Positions 54,946 to 63,500 of a DNA stretch of 64,000 nucleotides are shown piece after piece. This DNA is from Nioella sediminis (lineage in GTDB: Bacteria; Pseudomonadota; Alphaproteobacteria; Rhodobacterales; Rhodobacteraceae): positions 18,696 through 82,695 of the forward strand of contig NZ_MNBL01000054.1 in assembly GCF_001879695.1 (NCBI RefSeq), written 5' to 3'. The position numbers and the translations under genes are program-made. The notes under the pieces were generated by a model that searched no databases, was not told the origin of the DNA, and worked only from the letters and a program-made list of their open reading frames with translations. The first letter of the stretch is position 1. Every line of letters starts with the position of its first letter.

Positions 54946-57900
54946 CTATCCCCTCCCCATCCGGGCCGCGCGCATCTGGCGGCGGCGCGACATGGCCTCG
55001 GCGCGATTGATCGCGCGTTCGGGTGACGGGAGCGGACCCTGCGGGTCCGGTTCCTGCTGCTCGCCCCGGGTCAGCCGGTCGACCTCCTCCGCCAATGCCG
55101 ACAGCACGGGGAAGCGGAAAATATCGGTGATCGAAAGCCGCTCGGCGCCAAGCTCGGCCTTGATTTCTCGATGCGCCTGCACCGCCAGCAGCGAATGCCC
55201 GCCAAGGTCGAAGAAATGATCCTGCGGGCCGATGCCCTCGACGCCGAGGATCTTCGTCCAGATCGCGGCGATGCGTCCAGCGGTGCTGGCCTTGGTGTTG
55301 ATCGGCGTGACGTTTGAGGGCGTGGCCGCGCGCGCGGGGGGAGCGGGCAGCGCCTTTCGGTCGATCTTCTTGTTGGGCGTGAGCGGGAAAGCGTCGAGCC
55401 GGACGACATGCGCGGGCACCATATGGGCGGGCAGTTCCGCCGCCAGGTGATCGCGGATCGCCGCCGGATCGACCGGCGCGGTTTCCAGGTAGTAGCCCAC
55501 CAGTTGCAGGTTGCCCGGCGTATCCTCGCGCGGGATCACCACGGACTGGCGCACGCCCGGAACCGCGTCGATCTGGGTCTCGATCTCTCCCATCTCGATC
55601 CGGTAGCCGCGCAGCTTGATCTGGTGATCGGCGCGACCGAGGAAATCGAGCCCGCCATCAGCCCGCCAGCGCACAAGATCGCCCGTGCGGTAGACGCGGT
55701 TGCCCGGTTTGAACGGATCGTCAAGGAACCGTTCCGCCGTCAGGTCGGGCCGCTGCCAGTAGCCGCGCGCCACGCCCTCACCGCCGATGAACAACTCGCC
55801 CGGCACGCCAATCGGCACCGGCTGCATCGCCTCGTCGAGCACATAGACCTGCGTGTTGGCAATCGGCGTGCCGACGCCGGTGATCCCCTCGCCGCCTGTG
55901 GCGGTCTGGGTCGTGGACCAGATCGTGGTTTCCGTGGGGCCGTACATGTTCTCGATATGGGCATCCGTCGCGGCCTGAAGCTCTGCCACCAGCGATCCGG
56001 GCAGGGCTTCACCGCCCACCATCAGGTGTTTCACACGGGCCAGCGCCATCTTCGCCTCGTCATTGCCCACCAGCATCCGCGCCATCGATGGCGTGCATTG
56101 CAGATGCGTTACCCCGTGGCGGATGATCTGCGCGGCGATCGAGAAATCGTCCTCCGCCAGCGCATCCCCCTGGTTTGCGCGTTTCAGCACCTCGGCAATG
56201 GGGCGCAGACCATCCAGAACCTTCTGCCGCTCGATCCCGTAGTCGATCAGGCAGGCGATCTCGTCGACGCCGATACGCTTGAGCTGTTCGACTCGATCCA
56301 GCGCGTCTTCCACCGTGCCGAACAGGCCGCTATCGTTGAAATACCGCTCGAAGGCGAAGTCGAGGATCGCCTCCAGCTCCTCCTCCGACAGGATACCGAG
56401 GTCGAGCTGCATCGGATTGTTCACGCCCTTGGGCTTCTTGAAAGCGGGGAAGGCCCAGGCAAATTGCTTGATCAGACCCGCCGCCGAGCGCAGGTAATCC
56501 TTCATCGGACCACGGGCGACCTCGCGCGCCTGATCGCGGTCACTGGCCAGGTAGGAATGCAGCATCAGCGTGACGGTGTGATTGGCAGGGTCGCGGCCAC
56601 CGTCGCGCAGGGCGTCGTGGTAGATCTTGATCTTCTCGCCCACCTCGTCAATCGACTGGCCCAGAAGATGGGTCAGCACGTTGGCGCCGATCTCTCCGGC
56701 CTCGCGCCAGGTGTCGGGGTTGCCCGCCGTCGTCACCCAGATCGCCAGTTCCTTGGACACCGGGCGCGGTTGCGTCAGCACCTTGTGCTCGGTCCCGTCA
56801 GCCATGGGGAAGGCCACCTCCTCGCCACGCCAGAGCGCGCGCAGGGTGTTGATGGCCTCATACATGGCGGGCTTGTTGTTGGGCGGGGTGTTTTCCGGGC
56901 GCAGCACGAAATCATGCGGCTGCCATCCGCTGGCGATGCCAAGCGCCGCGCGCCCGTTCGTCAGGTTGTCGATCACCGCCCATTCCTCGGCGATCCGCGC
57001 CGGGTGGTGAAGCGGCGCCACGACAGAGCCCGAGCGCACACCGATATTCTTCGTCACCGCAGCCACGGCGGCCCCGGTCACGGAGGGGTTCGGATAGGGC
57101 CCGCCAAAGGCGTGGAAATGGCGTTCCGGCGTCCAGACCGCGCAGAACCCGTTCTGATCGGCAAACTTCGCCCCTTCCAGCAGCATCGTGTACTTGTCAC
57201 GGCCGACGCCATCGTCATTGCCCCAGTAGAAGAGGCTGAACTCCATCCCCCTGCCCGTCTGGCCAATGCGGCCATTGCTGACGAGCGTGCGGTTTTCATC
57301 GCCCGAGATGACGACGGTGAAGCCCCGCGCGAGGGTCCAGAAGAGCTCCAGCACCGAGATGTCGAAGGACAGGCTGGTCACGGCCAGCCAGACGCCCCCG
57401 GTCTCGTGGTCGATGCGCGCATCCATCCCGGTAAAGAAGTTCGAGACATTGCGATGCTCGATCATCACGCCCTTGGGCCGGCCGGTGGAGCCGGAGGTGT
57501 AGATCAAATAGGCCAGATCCTCCGGCGTCACGCCGCTATCGGGGTTGGTCTCCGGCGCGGCGGCAATGCGCGGGTCGCGGTCGATTTCCAGCACTTGCGC
57601 CTTGTGGGGCGGCAAATGCGGGGTCAGCGCGGCCTCGGTCAGGATCACCCTGGCGCCGCTGTCCTCGACATAAAGCGCGACCCGATCCGCCGGGTAATCG
57701 GGGTCGAGCGGCACATAGGCCCCGCCCGCCTTGTGAATGGCAATGGCCCCGATCAGCAGATCGGCAGAGCGACGGACATGCAGCCCCACCAGATCGCCCC
57801 GGCGCACCCCCATCCCGGCCAGCGCATGGGCCACCCGGTTGGCTCGGGCGTTGAGCGCGGCGTAAGACAGGCGTTCGCCCTCGAAGATCAGGGCCGTGGC

Positions 57901-59505
57901 GTCGGGGGTCTTCGCGGCCTGCACCTCGAACATCTGGTGGATGCAGCAGGCGCGGTCGTAGTCCGCATCCGTCGCGTTCCAGTCATGGATCAGCTTCTGC
58001 CGTTCGCAGTCGGGCACGATGGACAGCTCCGCCACCGGCGTGGCGGGATCGGCCTGCAGCACATGCTGTAACCGCGCGGCGATGAGGTCGAGTTCTTGGG
58101 CCGTGACGCGGGCGGCATCGGCGGTGAGCGTCTGGCCGTCCTCGGACAGGCAGAGCGCCGCGCCGTGCACATCGCCAATGGCGAAATCGGGGATGGGCAG
58201 CCCGGACAGGCCGGGAATGCGCGCGGGAAGGTCAGCCGCGAAAGGCCCCTTGGCGCGGGCTTCGTCAAGGCGGGCGGCAAAGCGCGACTCGGCCTCAGCA
58301 ACTGGACCCTCTGGGTCGATCGCGACGGGCACCCAGGAAGACAGGAAGCCGGGGCATCCAACCGGCAGGCCAAGCGCGACGTCGACCGCCCCGCCCTCGC
58401 CCTTGCGCAGGGCGAGCAGCGCGAACCGGGCCAGAACCTGCACCACGTCGAGCGTGGAGGGGAGCGCGACCCGACGGGCCGCTTTCCCCTCACCCGATCC
58501 AGGGTGGAAGGTGAAGGTTGCAGGCTGCATGGCAACGAGCCGCTTGCGCCAGAACCCTTCCGCAGGGGCGGCGGCGGTGATGGCGGCGCTGATGGCGGCG
58601 CGGTCCTGTGTCATCGGCAGGCGGGTGCCTGCGGCAAGGTGATCGGAAAGGATCACGGGCGCTCCGTCGACGGAGCGCATCTCGCCCAGCCTCACGGCGC
58701 CGCCGGGAACGGCCACGGTCGCGGTGCCGCCGGTGACCTCCAGAACCTCGCCGGGCGCGCCTGTGCCCTCGACCGGCTCCGCGCTGCCGACCAGCAGAAT
58801 CTCGCTGCCGGTGTCGAGTTTCGGGCAGGCCAGCGGGTTCCAGTATCCGCCATGATCCAGTGCATGGACAATGGCCGCGATCTCATTGGCTGATCTGGAA
58901 AAATCCAGAAGGGCCGCCGCTTCGGGCCGTGCGTCGCGGGCAAAGTAGCTGCGGCGCGACAGGTCCTGCGCCGTGCCCTCAGCGCGCCCCTCGGAAAGCG
59001 CCGCGATCACCTCGCCGAAACTGTCCAGCGCGGCGGCGTAGCACTTGGTGTTAAGCGTCAGTGCGGTTTCCCCCGGCGCGATGTCGATGCGGCGCTGCGC
59101 CAGGATATTGCCCTCGTCCACGCCGCCCGCGATGCGGTGCCAGGTGATGCCATGGGTGGTTTCACCCTTCAGCAACGCCCAGACCGGGGCGTTGAGCCCG
59201 GCATAGGCGGGCAGCGGCCCGTCGTGGAAATTGACAGCGCCCTTGGCGGCCATGGACAGCAGGTCAGCGGGGAGGATATCGAGGTTCGCAATGGACAAAA
59301 TCCATTCGAATTCAACTCCCTGCAGCCGGTCCTTCAACCCGCTACCCGGTGCGATCAGCGTCACGCCTTCCGCCTCGGCCCAGGCCCGGAAGTCGGGGCA
59401 GCGCGTGATCACGGCGCGGATTGGGTGGCCTGCACCCGCCAGCATTTTCGCGCAGTTCAGTGCCAGCGTATCATGACCGATGACAATCGAGGAAAACAGG
59501 GACAT
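54946..59505 (-). CDS. NRPS: formyltransferase, condensation remnant, adenylation domain with inserted luciferase-like monooxygenase, carrier
   Basis: A 1519-residue non-ribosomal peptide synthetase. Residues 1-180 are a formyltransferase with the Asn92/His94/Asp130 triad (NFHDGPLPAY; GGVDEGNIL); 195-300 resemble the FMT C-terminal domain. Residues 310-505 look like the C-terminal half of a condensation domain without the HHxxxDG motif. The adenylation domain (520-1386) has YTSGSTGRPKG (A3), SLSFDISVLELFW (A4), then an FMN-dependent luciferase-like monooxygenase (about 753-1105, e.g. SLFYWGNDDG), then NMYGPTETTI (A5), YRTGDLVRW (A7) and NKKIDRKAL (A10). The carrier has DLGGHSLL with Ser1438. 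Specificity residues read DILQMGMIW, close to the glycine code. No thioesterase is present. An Atu3671/MupA-type LLM is the nearest recognised relative. GGAGG upstream fixes the start. Confidence 0.93.
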   Translation of the reverse strand: MSLFSSIVIGHDTLALNCAKMLAGAGHPIRAVITRCPDFRAWAEAEGVTLIAPGSGLKDRLQGVEFEWILSIANLDILPADLLSMAAKGAVNFHDGPLPAYAGLNAPVWALLKGETTHGITWHRIAGGVDEGNILAQRRIDIAPGETALTLNTKCYAAALDSFGEVIAALSEGRAEGTAQDLSRRSYFARDARPEAAALLDFSRSANEIAAIVHALDHGGYWNPLACPKLDTGSEILLVGSAEPVEGTGAPGEVLEVTGGTATVAVPGGAVRLGEMRSVDGAPVILSDHLAAGTRLPMTQDRAAISAAITAAAPAEGFWRKRLVAMQPATFTFHPGSGEGKAARRVALPSTLDVVQVLARFALLALRKGEGGAVDVALGLPVGCPGFLSSWVPVAIDPEGPVAEAESRFAARLDEARAKGPFAADLPARIPGLSGLPIPDFAIGDVHGAALCLSEDGQTLTADAARVTAQELDLIAARLQHVLQADPATPVAELSIVPDCERQKLIHDWNATDADYDRACCIHQMFEVQAAKTPDATALIFEGERLSYAALNARANRVAHALAGMGVRRGDLVGLHVRRSADLLIGAIAIHKAGGAYVPLDPDYPADRVALYVEDSGARVILTEAALTPHLPPHKAQVLEIDRDPRIAAAPETNPDSGVTPEDLAYLIYTSGSTGRPKGVMIEHRNVSNFFTGMDARIDHETGGVWLAVTSLSFDISVLELFWTLARGFTVVISGDENRTLVSNGRIGQTGRGMEFSLFYWGNDDGVGRDKYTMLLEGAKFADQNGFCAVWTPERHFHAFGGPYPNPSVTGAAVAAVTKNIGVRSGSVVAPLHHPARIAEEWAVIDNLTNGRAALGIASGWQPHDFVLRPENTPPNNKPAMYEAINTLRALWRGEEVAFPMADGTEHKVLTQPRPVSKELAIWVTTAGNPDTWREAGEIGANVLTHLLGQSIDEVGEKIKIYHDALRDGGRDPANHTVTLMLHSYLASDRDQAREVARGPMKDYLRSAAGLIKQFAWAFPAFKKPKGVNNPMQLDLGILSEEELEAILDFAFERYFNDSGLFGTVEDALDRVEQLKRIGVDEIACLIDYGIERQKVLDGLRPIAEVLKRANQGDALAEDDFSIAAQIIRHGVTHLQCTPSMARMLVGNDEAKMALARVKHLMVGGEALPGSLVAELQAATDAHIENMYGPTETTIWSTTQTATGGEGITGVGTPIANTQVYVLDEAMQPVPIGVPGELFIGGEGVARGYWQRPDLTAERFLDDPFKPGNRVYRTGDLVRWRADGGLDFLGRADHQIKLRGYRIEMGEIETQIDAVPGVRQSVVIPREDTPGNLQLVGYYLETAPVDPAAIRDHLAAELPAHMVPAHVVRLDAFPLTPNKKIDRKALPAPPARAATPSNVTPINTKASTAGRIAAIWTKILGVEGIGPQDHFFDLGGHSLLAVQAHREIKAELGAERLSITDIFRFPVLSALAEEVDRLTRGEQQEPDPQGPLPSPERAINRAEAMSRRRQMRAARMGRG

Positions 59506-59508
59506 GGA

Positions 59509-60507
59509 TCAACCTCCGGTCAGGCGGGCGGCGCGGTCGCCGCCGCGTGTGGCCCCGGGTCGGGGCGCTGAAAACTCGTGTGAAATCAGGCTGCGCAGGA
59601 AGCGCGGCGGGTCGGCGGGCTTGCGGCCCCTCAGCAGGCAACGCAGCCGGTGCAGCAGACCGCCCGCGACATGGGCCGCCGTGGCCAGACGCGCATAGGC
59701 GCGGCCATGGGACTTTTCGAAATAGTGGCGGCGCGAGTCGAACCAGTAGCCCGGAACCTCCTGCCATTCCTTCATGCCGGTCGAGGCAGACCCGATATGC
59801 GTGACGGAGCTTTCCCGAACGAAATCCGTTGGATACCCTGCGTTCTTCGCGCGACGGCAGAGGTCGGTTTCCTCGAAATAGAGGAAAAACGTCTCATCGA
59901 AGAGGCCGATTTCCTCCAGAACCTCCATCCGCATCATCAGGCTCGCGCCCGCCAGCCAGTCGACCCGCGCGGTCTGCTCCGGGATCGGCACCGGCACCGC
60001 CCGGTTGCGCAGCCAGCGGCTGATCGGGCCGAGGCGCACGGCCCCTTCGAATTCGCTCGCGATCGAGGGAAAGCGGAAGGTGGTCAGATGCGGCTCGCCC
60101 TCGGGCCCGTGGATGTAGCTGCCGGCGAAGCCCGTTTCGGGATGCGTCTGCAGATGATCCAGCAGGGCGCGGATCGCGCCCGTATCGGGGAAAGCGTCGG
60201 AGTTCAGGATATAGACATAGTCCGGGCGGCTGCCGTCCGAGAGTCCCGCGCGGATGCCCACGTTGTTGCCCGCTCCGAAGCCGCCATTGCGGCCTGCGTC
60301 GATCACGCGGGTGCGGGGCCAAGCGCGGTCCTCGACCACGCGGGTCATGGTCTCGAAGGAACCATCGCGGGAATCGTTGTCGACGAGCAGCAGCTCTCCC
60401 CCGATGCCCTCCATTTCCCGCAGAGCGGTCTCGGCGGCGCGCAGGGTCATGTCGGCGGTGCGCCAGTTCAGCACCACGGTCAGCAGTTTCGGGTCACTCG
60501 GCGGCAT
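59509..60507 (-). CDS. Glycosyltransferase family 2 (rhamnosyltransferase-like)
   Basis: A 332-residue GT2. Motifs: LTVVLNWRTADMTLRAAETAL, LLLVDNDSRDGS, RNGGFGAGNNVGIRAG, YILNSDAFPD (D-x-D-like), WLAGASLMMR and FFLYFEETDLCRRAK, as in WbbL-type rhamnosyl/galactofuranosyl transferases. It overlaps the PKS end by 14 bases and precedes the NRPS by 3 bases, so expression is coupled to both. The ATG at 60507 has GGGAGG 6 bases upstream. The position implies that it modifies the PKS/NRPS product or links it to a glycan. A cytosolic location is likely. Donor unknown. Confidence 0.88.
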   Translation of the reverse strand: MPPSDPKLLTVVLNWRTADMTLRAAETALREMEGIGGELLLVDNDSRDGSFETMTRVVEDRAWPRTRVIDAGRNGGFGAGNNVGIRAGLSDGSRPDYVYILNSDAFPDTGAIRALLDHLQTHPETGFAGSYIHGPEGEPHLTTFRFPSIASEFEGAVRLGPISRWLRNRAVPVPIPEQTARVDWLAGASLMMRMEVLEEIGLFDETFFLYFEETDLCRRAKNAGYPTDFVRESSVTHIGSASTGMKEWQEVPGYWFDSRRHYFEKSHGRAYARLATAAHVAGGLLHRLRCLLRGRKPADPPRFLRSLISHEFSAPRPGATRGGDRAARLTGG

Positions 60508-63500
60508 GGCTGCCCTCCCATGCCTGCGCCACCAGTCGCGCACGGTCGGCGGCCTCGATTACCTTGCCCATCCGCGCGGCCAGCACCCGCACATTGGGCT
60601 CCAGCACCATGGAATCGTGGTCCCCCGGCACTTCGAAAACCTGCAACTCGGGCGCCCATTCGGTCCAGTCATTGTCATGGGTCACGTAGGCGCGTTCGGA
60701 ATTGACCAGTCGCCCGTCGCCCACCTGCCACTTGCCCACCAGCGGCGGACGGAACAGCGTCAGCGGCCCGTGCCATGGTTGCAAATGGTAGCTGGCAACC
60801 GATTCCAAGAAAGCGGCCTCAATGGCGGCATTGTGGAACACGGGGCTTTCGCCCGCATCGTCCTGCTTCTGGCGACGCTTGGCGACTTCCCACCGGATGC
60901 GGCGGGCGAGCCATGTGAACGGGTAGGCAAAGCCGCCCGCTTTCAGCTCCTGCATCTGGATGGCGATGCGGTCGGCGCGCGTCAGCTCCCGGCGTTGCGG
61001 CAGGGGCGTGTCGAGCATGATCAACGCGGCCACCTCCTCACCTTCAGCCGTCAGCTGCTGCGCGATCTCATAGGCGGTGATGCCACCGCCCGAGAAACCG
61101 CCCAGCATATAGGGTCCATGCGGCTGCACCTGCCGGATCTCGGCGATGTAATCGCGCGCGGCCTCTTTCACCGAGCGGTGCGGTTCGTCCTCACCAAACA
61201 GCCCCTTGGCCTGCATCCCGTAGAAGGGCCGGTCATGGCCCAGAAGATGCGCAAGATGGCGCAGGTTCAGCACGTTGCCGAACATGCCCGCGACGAGGAA
61301 GAAGGGCGTTTTCGGACCGCCTTCGCCCTGATGCATGGGTACCAGATGTGTGAAGCGGCGGGCAGGTTCTTCACGTTTCGGGGCGTCTTCGCCTGCCTTC
61401 GCGCTGATCCCCTGTGCCTCGACCAGACCGGCGATCTTGCGGATCGTAGGGGCCTCGAACAGGACGGAAATGGGGAAGTCCACCGCCCAGGTCTTCTTGA
61501 CCATGGCAAAGAGCCGAACGGCGATCAGGGAATGCCCGCCGAGGTCGAAGAAACTGTCCTCGGCCCCGACTTGCGCCACGCCCAGAAGGTCGCGCCAGAA
61601 CCCGGCAAGCGTTTCCTCGATGGGGCCTTCGGGCTCAACGAAGTCGCTGTCAAGTTCCGGTCGCTCGAACCCGTGGCTCGCCTGCGCCTCCTCGGTCTCG
61701 GTGCCCGCCTGCGCGATCAGCGCGTCGAGGTCGAGCGAGGAAATCAGCACCTGCGGCAGCGGGCTCGCCAGCCCCTTCAGGAATGCTTCCGCGCCCTCTT
61801 CGGGGCGGATGCCCTGAGCGATGTTGTGGCGCAGCCGTTCCTCTGCAGGCGACAGCGGGCGCGGGCCTTCTGCCTCGGCCTGTTTCGCGGGCGCGGCGGC
61901 GAAGGCGATGTTGCCCACGAGGCGGCGGATGGTGAAGCCCGCGATCTCCACGCAGACGGTGCCATCCGGGGCCGCGAGGGTGATGTTAAAGCTTGCGGTC
62001 TGGTCCGAGGCGCGGTTGTCACCGGCGTTGCGGACGTAAGACACCACGTCGGACGGCAGTGCTTTGAACACCTTCACCGAGGCATAGTTGACCGGCACCC
62101 ACAGCGCATCGGGGCGGTAGCCCTCGATCAGCTCCATCGCCCATCCGGTGGCCAGATCGACCATCCCCGGCGGCAGGCGCCAGCGGGGATCGTGACTGTC
62201 GAGCGACAGGCGCGCCAACCCCTCGCCCTGCCCCATCCGGGTTTCGCGCAGCACCCGCCAGCCGGGACCGAAGCGCAGATGCGCCTCCTGCGGGGAGGTC
62301 AGGCTTTGGCCCGCCTCGGCGCGCATCGGTTCACCCATCCGGGCCTCCAGCGCCGGGATATCCAGCCGTGCGGGCGGGTCCATCGGCAGAATGCGGATAT
62401 CGGCCTCGGCATTCACGTCCCACCCCGCACCTTCCGGCGCGCTTTCGACGCGGAGCCCGTAGCCCTGATCGCTGCGCGGCAGGGTCAGGCGGATGCGCGT
62501 GGTCTGGCCATCTTCGGTGCGCAGGGGGCGCAGGAACCACAGGTCGCGGATCTCGAAGGGGCGGTCCTCGCCCTGCCCTTCCAAGGCTTCTGCCACCAGT
62601 TCCAGATAACCGGTGCCGGGCAGCAGAGCGTCACCAGCACCTGTGCGGTGCTGGTCCAGCACCCACCGGCTTTCGGGGCGCCAATGGGCCGCGAACCGGC
62701 GATTGCCATCGGCGTCGAACCCTGCGGTATCCAGCAAGGGCAGCGTGACGGGCACCGGCGCGGGCGGTTCGGCCTCGCGTGCCTGCATCGCCTCGGCGGC
62801 CATGCCCACACCCGACCAGATGCCCCAGTCGATGGCCAGCACCCGCGTCTTGCCACCGCTGCGCGATTTGGCAAAGGCGTTGAGGTAGTCGTTTGCGGCC
62901 ACGTAATCCACCTGCCCCGCAGGTGCGGTCGCGGTGGAGCTGGAGGAGAAGAGCACCATCCAGTCAAGCGTGCCATCGGGGAAGAGCGTATCCAGAACCT
63001 GCGTGCCGTGGATCTTGGGCGTGAAGACCTCTTCGATACTGGTGGGCGTCTTCGCAAGCATGGGCGCGTCGTCGATGACGCCAGCGGCATGAATCACGCC
63101 ATTGATTGGGCCAAACGTCGCCTCGGCCTTTGCCACGGCGGCGCGCATGTCCTCGACGTTGGAGACATCGGCAGCGAGCGGCAGAACCGCGCCCCCGGCG
63201 GCTTCCAGCCTTTCGACGGCCCGGATGCGGGCGGCGGTGCGGTCCGTGGGCGCGGCGTTTTTCAGCAGGCTCTGCCAGCGGTCGCGCGGCGGCAGGCCGG
63301 TGCGGGAAACGAGGACAATCCTCGCCTTGTGGCGGCGGATCAGCTCTTCGGCCACGCTTGTGCCGATACCGCCATAACCGCCGGTCAGCAGCACGGTTGC
63401 ACCTTCGCGGATATCGAGCGTGTCGGCCTCGGGCAGATCCACGCGCTTCCACCCCTGTTCGAACCGCTTGCCCGCGCGGATCGCGGCGATACGGCTATCG

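Noticed and set aside
55408..58071. Plus-strand open frame of 887 residues opposite the NRPS
   Set aside because: Antisense shadow of the NRPS. Its composition is Arg/His/Gly-rich and it has no recognisable domain.
58965..59505. Formyltransferase domain as a separate fmt gene (methionyl-tRNA formyltransferase)
   Set aside because: It is in frame with the NRPS domains with no stop or start signals between them, and no def gene is adjacent.
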